In this document: positions 49,401-57,557 of the stretch, piece after piece
Numbering within the stretch: the first letter of the stretch is position 1
How the letters are laid out: each line of letters starts with the position of its first letter
Assembly: GCA_003116975.1 (NCBI GenBank)
Contig: BGKB01000204.1
Span: 48,008-112,007, forward strand
DNA from: Aurantiochytrium sp. KH105
Taxonomy: Eukaryota > Sar > Bigyra > Thraustochytrida > Thraustochytriidae
Direction of reading: 5' to 3'
DNA length: 64,000 nucleotides
The notes under the pieces: generated by a model
Told to the model about the DNA's origin: nothing
The model's input: the letters and a program-made list of their open reading frames with translations, nothing else
The model's database searches: none
Made by a program: the position numbers and the translations under genes

Positions 49401-50373
49401 CGAGTCAGATTACAATGGCAAGCACAAGCTGCTGCGGTTACGCGACCCATGGGGCATCTCGCGTTGGAACGGGCCGTGGTCTCGCAAGGATCGCAAACGC
49501 TGGACGCGACGAATGCAGCGCCGTCTCAAGTACGAGGTGGATGCGGCCTCGCGTGTTGACGGCCTGCGCGAAATTTTGACCCAAATGGAAAGCGAAGACG
49601 ACGCCAACGAAGACCCTCTCGGATCGCTGCCCACAGGCTTCGAGTCGGACAACACGTCGAGACCTTTTGGATCCCCTGAGGAGGGTGACTTTTGGATCTC
49701 GCTCGAGGACTTTGTGGCCCGATTCCAATGGCTATACGTGTGCCAGATTTTCGACAAGGAAAAGTGGGTGCATCGATCCATCAGCGACGAGTGGAAGGGT
49801 TTTACCGCGGGCGGCCCGCCGAATCAACCGGGCGCTTACTACAATCCGCAGTATGGCTTTCGACTACAGGAGTCTGCGGCGCGAAAGCTTGCGCCGCACC
49901 GTGCTCTGGGGTGCGGTTCAGGGAAGCTCGAGACTGTCACAGTCTTTTTCTCCATCTCCAATCTTCAAGAGTCACAGTCGAGTCATTATCGGAGCAGTGG
50001 CCCCTTGGGCGAGACGGACAGTGGCGTTTTTTCCGGTGAGCCGACGGGAATTGATCCTTTTGGTCAATATGAAGATGCTGCTCGTGAGAGCGGGCGAATT
50101 TACCCGTTTATGTCTCTTCTTCTCCTCAATATTGATGGGAAGCGGCTTAATGGAGAGCTAGCTGCCAATTCTGTGGTGGCAAGCACGGGCAAGTACAAGG
50201 ATTCGCGGGATCTCTCGTTTGAGACAAAGCTTCCTTGCACGTCAGACATTACGTACACGATTTTCCCCTCGCTCTTTCCGCGAGGCAAAGAGGGTGCTTT
50301 TCGCATCAACATATACTGTGAAACGGGCTTTGAACTTTTTCGACTGCCCATGGACGAATCTGCAATTGCTTAA
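43411..50373 (+). CDS. DEK1-like multi-spanning membrane calpain
   Basis: The 2320-residue protein has the layout of plant DEK1 (phytocalpain). The N-terminal two-fifths (about 25-1210) contain some 22 hydrophobic helices, interrupted by a long charged loop (about 290-490). A disordered acidic and Ser-rich linker follows (about 1250-1690). The calpain protease core starts near 1740, with Cys1781 in GGTGDCWLLSA and His1988 in GHAYSIVDV. The third active-site motif reads LRLRDPWGISRWNGPW, so residue 2012 is Asp where calpains have Asn. A calpain beta-sandwich (domain III/C2L-like) occupies about 2140-2315. In plants DEK1 controls cell fate and wall orientation and may respond to mechanical stress. 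Its job here is unknown. Start ATG at 43411 in AACAATGG context; no intron. Confidence 0.9.
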   Translation: MAGKVVQTTGVVLWERKDIWEVTNATGLVAAIIVTLVLYIIIMIIMAKTRFRWWMLPPVITARRKWLMPWIDVRDRGASSLRTLHYSIIAWKGVVKALLAALAVSVALMLYYSSSDSVWGNFRQKPLALVSLGLYLLTVIALVLFWKTNLWNISMQIRVLSFVPLSLNLMDTKGHSWWAPQEAREKVLRQVLAILISLGLIFVTITNLFLIPFGECEGEDIAWMFSECNKTWTSHTRAAHDNYMQDATWHVGSNWIFILFNSIFVIMTAFLIDLYVHAGVDLVVEVQTRVAQSLMRYGVNAHQIAMAATETDDATGSLASARDIDTQLNERAPTAQERVDVLMNMDSPREDSLVRASSSLNNDDEDRTSDAEDRKGGTHSNDNDGNASPHIKKADWDALPGINAPIRVPLSSPDGRELIDKELARAYKILKNFVWKQMGDMPGLQRGDAAVTIEGIARQESLHRSVDKSRPPARVIRAAKPFSEQNYMDKLLHAYMGILRAGMMISYGASVTVLLMHAVLHLVLTQRTVAFFQAVGILMTDSILLLRFAESTKMRTKVQASSRYARISRAKPWHIATISLLSRIVLVSVPSDAWFIGQACLYTIASIYLGRGLASEYMSKKSTGGTGRRTVLRAVRRVRGVGSLFRVLWLSSIVFLREILFAVFLIYFGGLTWLLSSPTLDNAMRLGVQENNGGYVTIWILEDAVPQYKIGVLALLIVCNFCAGFLAWHYWLRIRGKRPLHVLSNLRLATQVLLTFSGVLALAIYSAYFISYDMFAKSEKFSIFGTVATMLPVTFVAVYVHEIWVRDDFRYWHPLPKRVILPASAEPYDEHTIKLRNYAAKVKAARQLIWRRNAVVVAGSLFVISGFAAWGASLAYEIEDLDTEFAILFPCATFALLCGVLGAKLWFNTLQVSSGLVFFFALLVSTMLASYVVGLEEVITSRGTAYNDFLDVIGFFLLLVPVFITGVGSMLVFRDEHFKLNWFVVAAATSCLLILLGLGSWFAIRFSAFAAIFYYLCLVIVFVLACIWLWWHSSRIDSDKSLRPTRRWLWVVVVFVIVLCALGAWDLGTQQSVIIADVSDPLYGVSYFLVAYALAFVFTTVFILSINRDLVRKSTRLSPAPSLLGLPAIAFKVENRGGELYKYNSPVLWVIGVLFSLQLLGFSITWTVQPNAGISMTSVAICLLEIYALHMSVERSLHFRSNLLEIDDVSELDTIFERILRESVDRCLQISQQAMMASWLQIRRPRLDETNEGEAASPRKGAEGAQQSRKKNRFWKSKRRRMRSPRSFLRAESQIPTTSAPGKARLVPLVSKSMPGLSRPTFPSTSPSTVEAGQFGSSSSLNRPQGETDDQSAGEVRADDDIGEEQHFDEVDADADASAEENEDEEQDEEQEGEETIISNAKALVEYYDSVAECDAEYERFLHDGCKYDALFNVLFWMRTTQVVLEQRATCKRVVWTPLTSTHGGDSVSTGSGSSGRGALQIRHSNSHASPEDAGILDDTRKVIPPSALGSHSHAERVPYMGNSTPYRLPSLEVNITNISSSQEHISCDASVPSAPASLAKSIDQSTATQAPSTSSNSPATSLSTLKNLKFWKGGRGPLRAASRRSSSTVARTAADLRNAGRLRLAQTVSNRKGLIASQYERHAAPHESPCDQQQQQHHHQYSRGGLRTNSELNVLSHEWKHLDDDMVWTQLQSIVQHSGRWSDPEFPATNASLFLDWNDEDYEEYLDDLDEDDIRGAVWCRPSEFLPNEVARVMNLSLCVKPSENVYDPTEVLQGGTGDCWLLSAMSVVALFPRLLDDVVVTKHVAEKGIYHVRLFLDGKWENILIDDRFPCSLEQSLEFDPNDESKSLRLSDRPPDIVLKRPHDDYDPNEVRRLPLPQYCRSRTGNVLWPMLIEKAYAKRFGSYEALNGGHVHSALVDLTGGLSQVFALHEDVEVVMSGALWDKLLEFKSRGALLAAGSPAPPMGDSNQFADGQLATDRNGIVHGHAYSIVDVMDESDYNGKHKLLRLRDPWGISRWNGPWSRKDRKRWTRRMQRRLKYEVDAASRVDGLREILTQMESEDDANEDPLGSLPTGFESDNTSRPFGSPEEGDFWISLEDFVARFQWLYVCQIFDKEKWVHRSISDEWKGFTAGGPPNQPGAYYNPQYGFRLQESAARKLAPHRALGCGSGKLETVTVFFSISNLQESQSSHYRSSGPLGETDSGVFSGEPTGIDPFGQYEDAARESGRIYPFMSLLLLNIDGKRLNGELAANSVVASTGKYKDSRDLSFETKLPCTSDITYTIFPSLFPRGKEGAFRINIYCETGFELFRLPMDESAIA

Positions 50374-50653
50374 GTTTGAATATTTGTCAAGTTGCAACAA
50401 ACAAACGAGCCGAAAAAAGCGGCCAATCATTTTGCTTTTGGATGAACAAATTAATTATAGCCTAGTGCCTTTGTTTCGTGATCTTGTCGACTTTTCTGGA
50501 ATGCGTGCAGCGGGAGTATAGCAGCATAAGAAGAAGGTCTGTCCCATTCGCTCATTATCCAGAACACAATATTCTACGCATCGTTGAAGACTGATATGCA
50601 GCGGAGAAACAAGAGCTCTACCTCATTTGTGGGTCAGATCAGATCATATGCGA

Positions 50654-52171
50654 CTAAGCGAGGAGGTCGGATGGAACGCGGCGGAGCGCACTGTGAAACT
50701 GATCAACGAGGTCCTCGTACAAGAGCTCTAAATTCTGTTTGAGGTTCTCGCGAGGAAGATCCTGGACGCCCTCGAGGTTGAGCGCGAAGATGCGGCGTTT
50801 GAGCGCGAGACGAAGCCTGCGCAAAGCCGTCTCGTCTTTGGACTTTTCGGCGCGGTGTAGCACAAGCATGTCAAAGCAGCGCTGTGCCTGCTTGCGTGTG
50901 ATTTTGACAGTTTTGCAAACCCTGTCTCGAGAAGCATCGTCCATGTGATTGGTATCCTTCTCATCGGTCGCGTCTTTCGGCGAGACGTCCTCAAAGACGT
51001 TGTTTTCGAGACACAGCGAGAACTCCACGGCATCACGCAAGCGCACAAAGGCCGGGCAAGGTTCTTCCACGTTCACCTCGTGGACCTTGGGATCGGCAAT
51101 GGCCCGAAGATATATTTGTTTGACGATGCGCTGGCCAATGCCTTGATTCTGGAGGACGGGTAGCACAACGACCTGGCAAATGCGCCATGTGAGCGGGTCT
51201 TCTACGCGCATGGGATTGTGAAATTCAAAAAGTGTAAGGAAGCCGATGATGAGGGGCTGCGAAGCGTCTCGAATCACGTAAAGCGACCAGCGTGGGTCCT
51301 CGGCGTCAGTTTGTTGCGCGGTCTCAATCCACCAGAATGACATGGCTTGCAGCCTACTCATGAGAATGCGGCGCTCCTCGTTGGAGCAAACTTCTTGGCA
51401 AAGCAAAAGCTCGTCGGTATCGGTGGAGGAAATCGTCGTAGCGCCTTGCAGTCCCAATTCTGCGTCTGCCTGCTGGTCCTCAGCCTTCCACTTGGCAAAA
51501 ACAGCGGGGTCTTCCGTGACACTTGCTTTTTCACCGTTGATCGGCAGGAGACCGCTGTCTCGAACCATGTCAATAGGTTCCTTGTCGACCTCCCAGGTGG
51601 GCTTGCGCTGGCTCGCAGGAAGAGTGCCTTCGTGCGAGACCTGAAACAGGAGGCGCCATCTTTTCGTGTAGGAGAACTTGGCTTTGAATCCCTTGTAGCC
51701 CAAAAGGTACTTGTCACGAGTGAAGACCTGGTGCGTGAAGAGAGGCGTCATTGTGCCTTGGGCGCCGTCCACTTCGATCTCCACACAGTCTTTGACCACG
51801 TTAACATACTCTTGGGGATAGTCCTCGGGCAAGATGCGGTTGCCTTCGTCGTCCAAGTTGTCCTGTTCATCCTCATTCGTAGCGTTTTGCGGATCTGCGC
51901 CCGGGGCGTTGGCCGCTGCAGCTGCAGCAGCCAAGACTGCCTCGAGACTTTGTTGTTGCTGACCGCCACTTGCTCCGGCAGCAGCAGCAGTAGCAGCAGC
52001 GGCGGCAGCAGCAGGAGCCGCGGTGGGAGCAGCAGCAACAGCAGCAGCAGCGCCACCGCCCATGAGACGCTGCATGACGCTGCTGAAGATGCTGCTAGCG
52101 GCCTCACGCTCACCCTCCTCCCCGGTACGCGGCCGCTTGGCGGCGCGGGCCTCGTCGCCATTGTCGCTCAT
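50654..52171 (-). CDS. HAT1: Histone acetyltransferase type B catalytic subunit HAT1
   Basis: HAT1 acetylates newly made histone H4 (Lys5 and Lys12) before chromatin assembly. The 505-residue product starts at ATG 52171 (MSDNGDEARAAKRPR), with a likely basic nuclear signal at AAKRPRT. A low-complexity Ala/Gln stretch (about 35-90) is unusual for the family. The HAT1 N-terminal domain follows (FTHQVFTRDKYLLGYKGF). The GNAT fold has the acetyl-CoA motif VVVLPVLQNQGIGQRIV near 334, and then NVEEPCPAFVRLRD, a hallmark of HAT1. The frame extends further upstream but reads non-conserved sequence. Confidence 0.93.
   Translation of the reverse strand: MSDNGDEARAAKRPRTGEEGEREAASSIFSSVMQRLMGGGAAAAVAAAPTAAPAAAAAAATAAAAGASGGQQQQSLEAVLAAAAAAANAPGADPQNATNEDEQDNLDDEGNRILPEDYPQEYVNVVKDCVEIEVDGAQGTMTPLFTHQVFTRDKYLLGYKGFKAKFSYTKRWRLLFQVSHEGTLPASQRKPTWEVDKEPIDMVRDSGLLPINGEKASVTEDPAVFAKWKAEDQQADAELGLQGATTISSTDTDELLLCQEVCSNEERRILMSRLQAMSFWWIETAQQTDAEDPRWSLYVIRDASQPLIIGFLTLFEFHNPMRVEDPLTWRICQVVVLPVLQNQGIGQRIVKQIYLRAIADPKVHEVNVEEPCPAFVRLRDAVEFSLCLENNVFEDVSPKDATDEKDTNHMDDASRDRVCKTVKITRKQAQRCFDMLVLHRAEKSKDETALRRLRLALKRRIFALNLEGVQDLPRENLKQNLELLYEDLVDQFHSALRRVPSDLLA
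51960..52055. repeat. CAG/GCA-rich tract in HAT1 (poly-Ala coding)
   Basis: Degenerate GCAGCAGCAGTAGCAGC-type triplets code for the Ala-rich insertion near the HAT1 N-terminus. Confidence 0.8.
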
Positions 52172-52604
52172 CACGCCTCGCACGCACGCGCTCCACAGCG
52201 CAGACGGCAGTGCAGACCAACGCAAAAAGTTCGTGAATTTGCCAACTGCTTGGGCTCGACGCCTAACCACCGCGGAAGACGATGGAAGAGATCTCAACGA
52301 AGATGAAGATGATGGGGTTTTTGTTCGGAGCACAGTAAAAAGCAAAGCTAGGCCTAGCATTTATTTGAGTGAGCAAATGATTGAGTAGGGGGATGAATGG
52401 ATGGACGGATGAATGAATGAATGAAGACAACATGAATAGGGGATGGATGCACGCATGCACGCACAGAAAGCGTTTGCCGCTTTGCACATGCATGCCTTGA
52501 GGAAATAATTTCCAGATCCCAGTCGAGAAGGAAATGCAAGAAGATTCTATTTCTCCAGAGACAAACATGCACGTGCGTGCGTGCGTGCGTGCGCTTTCAG
52601 GAGA
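52172..52604. other. Intergenic region, HAT1 5' side and AP-2 mu 3' side
   Basis: The two neighbours are on the same strand. The stretch holds an ATGAATGGATGGACGG-like tetranucleotide-rich run (about 52380-52460) and a CGTG tract (52569-52593). No gene is seen. Confidence 0.5.
52569..52593. repeat. (CGTG)n tract
   Basis: Five to six CGTG units just downstream of the AP-2 mu stop. Confidence 0.8.
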
Positions 52605-53909
52605 TCAAATTCGGATCTGGTACGAATCGGAGGCCTTGGAAAAGTACTTGACATAGCTCTTGGCTCTGTATCCAGATTTCTCGATGACCTTAAGGTAGCG
52701 GACCTTGAGTCCCGAGGCCGCCCACATAGGAATGGTAAAGTCCATGTGAATAGGCGGCCGTGACCAAGGCTTTTCCTTTGTGTTGGGAACAGTCTCCACA
52801 ACGCAGGTAAAGCTCGCCTCGGAACCGCCCGCACACTTGCGCAAACGCCAGAGAATGGCATGCTGAGCAGGGTCGTATTTTGCTCGCCCGCGCGTGACGT
52901 GCGGCTTTGCGCGCGCGGTGTTCGGGGGGCACGGGATGCGGACCAGAACATTGCGCGCTGACTCGTCATCAGGGAACTGCGCAAGAAGACGAACATTGTA
53001 AAAGACCTTGGTCTTGCCATGCTCCTCCACCACGGGAATGAGACGAAACGGAGGAGAGATGTTGGTAGCAATGCGGTAGCGCATGAGCTCGAATTCGCCA
53101 TCTGGAGGCGTAAAGGTGACGGTGCGGTCTGTATCAAAGCGACCAAGGCTGACGCAGCGGTGAAAAGTGCAATCTTCAAGCTCGACATTGCTAAAGCTGC
53201 GGACGTCGCCGGCCCCATCTAGCGTAGCTTCCGTATTAAGTGAGACCTTGTCGTTGAGCGCAAGCTGGCACTCCGGCATGCCGGATAGGTATGTGCGCAA
53301 GGTGAGGACGCCGCGGGCCTCGCTGTTAAGCACACTGCCGTCGGCTGAGACCATGAGGCTTACTTCCTCCATAACATTGACATAGACCTCGTTGTGACGA
53401 TGCTTGACGCCCGGTTTGCGCCAGTCGATGGCGCCGGTAATTTGCGCCGTGATCTGTTTCGCCTTTTCAGCAGACTTTACCTTTTCACGGAGCTTGCCGA
53501 GATTGATGTACAATTTGAGGACGTCGATGGAGCAGTTTTGTGGGTAGCCAAAGTCGAGAGCCTCATCAAGAAGCTCGTAAATGAGCGTGAAATTATTGCG
53601 AAGGTCATTCTCCGAGAAGTCCTCGCCAAGGTATGCAGCGACGACGCGCTGGAGCTGGAAGAGGAACTCGAAGATGAGCGCTGGGTTTCCGTTGCTCTTG
53701 GTGACGGCGGTGAAAAAGAGCTTGTTCCTTCTCGTGTGCAGGAACGAGGTGTTATCGACGAGCTGTACGGGCGGGACGTTGCCGGTTTCTTTGCGCGCAA
53801 CGACTTCGACGCGGAAGGCTTCTGCGGCTTCACGCGTCACGTCGTCGCGGTACGCGCGGTACATGACCACCTCGCCGCGCTCGTTGATGACCAGCACGGC
53901 GCTGATCAT
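52605..53909 (-). CDS. AP2M1: AP-2 clathrin adaptor complex mu subunit
   Basis: The mu subunit of AP-2 recognises Tyr-based sorting signals during clathrin endocytosis. The product is 434 residues, against about 435 in animals. It opens MISAVLVINERGEVVMYRAYRDD, and the longin domain (1-140) contains FIYELLDE-type sequence (FTLIYELLDEALDFGYPQN). The mu homology domain (about 165-434) has WRKPGVKHRHNEVYVNVME and YLSGMPECQLALNDK, typical of AP-2 mu. AP-1 mu is the main alternative. The N-terminus YRDDVTREAAEAFRV fits AP-2 (YRDDIGRNAVDAFRV) better. Start is an ATG at 53909. Confidence 0.93.
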   Translation of the reverse strand: MISAVLVINERGEVVMYRAYRDDVTREAAEAFRVEVVARKETGNVPPVQLVDNTSFLHTRRNKLFFTAVTKSNGNPALIFEFLFQLQRVVAAYLGEDFSENDLRNNFTLIYELLDEALDFGYPQNCSIDVLKLYINLGKLREKVKSAEKAKQITAQITGAIDWRKPGVKHRHNEVYVNVMEEVSLMVSADGSVLNSEARGVLTLRTYLSGMPECQLALNDKVSLNTEATLDGAGDVRSFSNVELEDCTFHRCVSLGRFDTDRTVTFTPPDGEFELMRYRIATNISPPFRLIPVVEEHGKTKVFYNVRLLAQFPDDESARNVLVRIPCPPNTARAKPHVTRGRAKYDPAQHAILWRLRKCAGGSEASFTCVVETVPNTKEKPWSRPPIHMDFTIPMWAASGLKVRYLKVIEKSGYRAKSYVKYFSKASDSYQIRI

Positions 53910-54599
53910 CCTTTTCTTCTTTCTCGCTTCTCGCGCGAGAAACGCTCTCGGCGACGCGGTCCGCTCCTCGGCTCCCTTGGCGCGGCGCGGGCGCGGTGAA
54001 GGTTTACGCTCAGCCTAAGAGCCGCCTTCTGCTGGGCCGGATGGTGCACGATGAAGAAAAAGATCTTTGGCGAACTCCAGATACGAGTTCTGGGGGAGCG
54101 CGTGATATCACTGATCTTTGAGGATATCATTGTTTACGATGAGTGGAATCATCGTATGGCCTTCACGTTGACTTGACTCGACTTGACCCAGAGCAGGTTG
54201 CGCGCTGCAGGCAAACCTTGGACGATCATGATGATGATCATGATTCTTGAACTTGTTTTTCACAATGGCACTGGCCGCCAAAACTCGCGACTGTATCCCG
54301 ATGTTTGGCAGGACGTTGTTCTTTACCTTTCACAGCCCGAGACACTTGACTTTTAGGACAGGATGGAATGTAGGGCAAGGGAAGACAAGGAGCAGGAGCT
54401 TATAGCTGCGCTATCACGTTGAAATGCGCTGCTAATTCATATTTAGGTGATGACGATTGCTCTCGTCGTAGCGTTGTGACAAGACAATGGATACCCCGTT
54501 TACAATGGCTGCGGAGCGGTCGTGACATGAGCTTATTTTTGATGCAAGCGGAAGCGACAAAAGGTCCGTCCCACTGAAGACAGGCATTGGGCTGAGTCT

Positions 54600-54671
54600 T
54601 CGCAAGGCAAGGCAAGGCAAGGCAAGACAAGGCGAGGCGAGGCGAGGCGAGGCGAGGCGAGGCGAGGCGAG
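54600..54671. repeat. (GGCAA)n/(GGCGA)n satellite
   Basis: About five GGCAA units change abruptly into about eight GGCGA units. The plus strand is purine-rich. Confidence 0.9.
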
Positions 54672-55282
54672 CAATTTGCACCTCGCGCGATGCGCCTTGC
54701 ATCTTTTCCCATGGCGGTGTCTTGAGTACGACCGAGGCTTCCGTCCGTCTGCCAATTTGGACGTTTTCACATGTCTCGCCGACACAGATAATACATGTTG
54801 CGCAAAGCGTGAGGCAGCGCAGACGTTTGAGCACGTCTTTGCACAGTTCCAAGGGGTGTGTTGTATGGGATGGGGTGGCTCGGACGATCTCGCGCCGGGT
54901 CCCGTGAAGCGAAAGGCCGATTATGACCTCTCGAGCTTGCAAGCGTCGCGACCAGGATCGACAGAAGGAGCTCTGCAGACTGAATGGCAACCGGTGGCAC
55001 AAGCAAGTAACCACGACTCCGATGAGCAGGAAGCACTTCCTCGGGTCATCTCTCATGGACTGCCGCGGGACATTCCTTTTCCACGGTCGTAGCGACCGCA
55101 CCGCACATTCCGCGATGATCCTGCCATCGCCATCGCACGCGCCTTGGAAAAGTCCCAGGTAGAAGTGGTTAGCCATCTTTCGGTCCAACGCCGTGACGGC
55201 TTCCCGCTCCACCCTGAATACCCCCGCGCCGTGCCGCTGCCGTCAGCGCCCGCGAGTGGAAGCAGCCGCGAGGTCTCCACGC

Positions 55283-55340
55283 AGGCTAGCGAGCAAGCTA
55301 GCAAGCTAGCAAGCTAGCAAGCGAGCAAGCGAGCGAGCTT
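55283..55340. repeat. (CTAGCAAG)n and GAGCAAGC repeat
   Basis: Tandem GCTAGCAA octamers contain the palindrome GCTAGC, followed by AGCGAGCA units. It lies in the upstream region of the quinone reductase. Confidence 0.8.
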
Positions 55341-55949
55341 GCCTGCGGCACAAAGCCTTGCTGCTGATGGCAGTATTCCTGCACGCGCCGCTCGGGATAT
55401 CTTGGCAGACGCCCGCCAGGATCGACGCAGCCGCGGTCGTCCGTTTCCGGGCGGCGTGCCCGGGCTCCGTCGCTGCCGACGGCGACGGCCTCCCGCTCGC
55501 TCGCTCGCTCGCCCGCCCCGCGCGCGTGTTCCGACTTGGGAGCGAGAAGAGACTCGCTCGGTCTCCTCGTTTCTCGCGCTCGAGCGCCGCCATGAACGCA
55601 AGGCATGGCGGCCTGGCCTGGCCTCCTGCCGCCGGGGCTCCCCAGAACGCCAGAACGCCAGAACGCCGCCGCACCTGCGCAGCTGCGCAGCTGCCCGGCC
55701 CGCCCTCCGCGTCCGCGCGCGGCGAGGGCGAGCGAGGAATCGGCGGAGGAGACGCGAGTCACCGGCGACCTGCGCTGCATGAGAAGGAGGAGATAGAAGA
55801 CGAAGAAGAGCAGCGAGAAAGCGGAGAAGGAGAGCGCCTCTTCGGAGGCCAACGTGAGAGAGCAAACCCGAAACTCACTGCCAGAAACCCCTCGAGCTGG
55901 CTGGGCGAGCAGACCCGCAAGACAGGCGAGCGGCGCGACCTCGAGGCGC

Positions 55950-57110
55950 ATGCAAAGGGCCGCGCGAGGACTTGCGGCGAGAACCACGCCGAGGACCAGA
56001 CTGAGCTTGAGAGCGAGCTCGCTTGCGAGAAGCCTCGGCAGGAGCTTTAGTAGCAGCTGCAGCGAGAAGATGGCGGCGACGCTCGCGGACGGCGTGCCCG
56101 ACAAGCAGATGGCGGTGGTTCTGGAGCACATTGTGGAGAAGGCCGAGGACCTCAACGCCTGCCTGCGCGATGACGTGGACGTGCCGGGCAAGAACAAGCC
56201 CCTGGGCGCGCAGGAGGTGCTTGTGCGCAACAAGTTCGCGGGCGTGAACTTTATTGACACCTACTTTCGAACTGGATTGTACAAGGCAGAGGCGCCCTTT
56301 GGGCTCGGTCGCGAGGGCGCAGGTGAGGTCGTCGGCGTGGGCAGCGAGGTCCCCGAGTCGATCTGCAAGCTGGGTGACAATGTGGCGTATCTTGCGTCCT
56401 CGACGTATGCGCAATACTCGGCTGCCAGCGCAGACCGCGTCTACAAGGCCCCTGCGGACGTCGGACTCGACGTGCTTACCACGCTGCTTACGCAGGGTCT
56501 CACCGCGCAGTACCTGGCGCGAGATAGCTTTCCGCTGGGCCCTGGCAAGGTATGCCTCGTGCAAGCAGCTGCCGGCGGCACGGGCCAGCTCCTCGTTCAG
56601 GTTGCCAAGGCTCTTGGCGCCACCGTCATTGGCACCTGCAGCAAGCGCAAGTCTGACATTGCCAAGGCCGTTGGGTGCGACCTCGTCCTGAACTACGACG
56701 AGCTTTCGCAAGACGAGGTCGTGGACCGCGTCAAGGAGGCGACCGAAGGCAAGGGCGTACATGTTGCGTATGATGGCGTTGGCAAGGCCACGTATCAGAT
56801 GTCAATGCAATGCGTGCGCAAGCGTGGTACGCTCGTCCTCTTTGGTAACGCGAGTGGTGCGGTGCCGCCGATTGACCCGCTCGATCTCACGAAACAGGGC
56901 TCCATCTTTCTCACACGCCCCATCATGGGTCATCACATCGAAGATCAAGCAGACTTTGCGAGTCGCATGGATGAGCTTGTGGCCTGGTACAAGGACGGGT
57001 CAGTCAAGGTGACCGTCCAAGCGACACTTCCGCTCAGCGAGGTCAGTGAATCCCATCGCTTGCTGGAAAGCGGGTCGACGCAGGGCAAGGTGCTCCTGAA
57101 GACCGACTGA
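55950..57110 (+). CDS. NADPH:quinone reductase (zeta-crystallin type MDR), mitochondrial presequence
   Basis: This medium-chain dehydrogenase/reductase reduces quinones with NADPH and lacks the zinc-ligand motif of alcohol dehydrogenases. The catalytic part starts MAATLADGVPDK (ATG at 56070). It has GVNFIDTYFRTGLY (a zeta-crystallin signature), GREGAGEVVGVG, the nucleotide-binding AAAGGTGQLLVQVAKALGA and LVLFGNASGAVPP. I extended the start to ATG 55950 because the 40 residues before are a good mitochondrial presequence: MQRAARGLAARTT then Arg/Ser/Leu-rich, with no acid until the end. That gives 386 residues. A shorter cytosolic form from 56070 (346 residues) is possible. Confidence 0.88.
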   Translation: MQRAARGLAARTTPRTRLSLRASSLARSLGRSFSSSCSEKMAATLADGVPDKQMAVVLEHIVEKAEDLNACLRDDVDVPGKNKPLGAQEVLVRNKFAGVNFIDTYFRTGLYKAEAPFGLGREGAGEVVGVGSEVPESICKLGDNVAYLASSTYAQYSAASADRVYKAPADVGLDVLTTLLTQGLTAQYLARDSFPLGPGKVCLVQAAAGGTGQLLVQVAKALGATVIGTCSKRKSDIAKAVGCDLVLNYDELSQDEVVDRVKEATEGKGVHVAYDGVGKATYQMSMQCVRKRGTLVLFGNASGAVPPIDPLDLTKQGSIFLTRPIMGHHIEDQADFASRMDELVAWYKDGSVKVTVQATLPLSEVSESHRLLESGSTQGKVLLKTD

Positions 57111-57557
57111 GAAAGATGACAACGTCACTGCTGCGCAGCATGAACTTGAGCCCCCTTTTCAACCACCTTTACTATAACGAAGTCTTGTTGATCTCACTCA
57201 GCCCCCCAAAAGGGTGGTCCGTGGGAACCTCACGCTCTACAATATTAGCTAGAACTACAAGAAAAAACAGAACTAAGAACACCGCTCTCGAACGAAGCAA
57301 TTTTGAATGAACTTGATTGATAACAACATAAGACGAAACAGGATTTGCGTGTTTGCGTGTCCCATGCCAGACGCCACTATAGAGTCTGCGACTTGAGAGG
57401 CATTCTTTTCTGGCGGACACTGACTTTTTCCTTTTTTTCCCTTTTTGTTTCCTTGTTTTGCCTGACTCGCTGCTGGTCGACCAGTCCCTCGACCAGTCCG
57501 CAACATCGAGCGAGTGAGCAAGTACGGAAGAGATATTGATGACCTGCTGGTGTGCTT
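57111..57557. other. Convergent 3' intergenic region
   Basis: This spacer lies between the quinone reductase and kinase 3' ends. It contains a short repeat of GACCAGTCC (about 57478-57500) and T-rich runs. No gene is seen. Confidence 0.5.

Larger units (their letters stand above)
53910..55949. other. Intergenic region with GGCAA/GGCGA satellite
   Basis: This 2-kb region lies between divergent genes. It holds a pentanucleotide array (54600-54671) and a CTAGCAAG repeat (55283-55340). A minus-strand frame around 55100-55212 (AVTALDRKMANHFYLGLFQG) looks faintly protein-like, but I could not extend it into a gene. 5' UTR of the quinone reductase lies at the right end. Confidence 0.5.

Noticed and set aside
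54400-55212. Minus-strand frame of 270 codons upstream of the quinone reductase
   Set aside because: It reads through the GGCGA satellite. Only a short part (DRKMANHFYLGLFQG) looks protein-like, and no splice pattern gave a convincing gene.
55298-56260. Minus-strand frame of about 320 codons antisense to the quinone reductase start
   Set aside because: It is antisense to a well-supported gene and includes the CTAGCAAG repeat.
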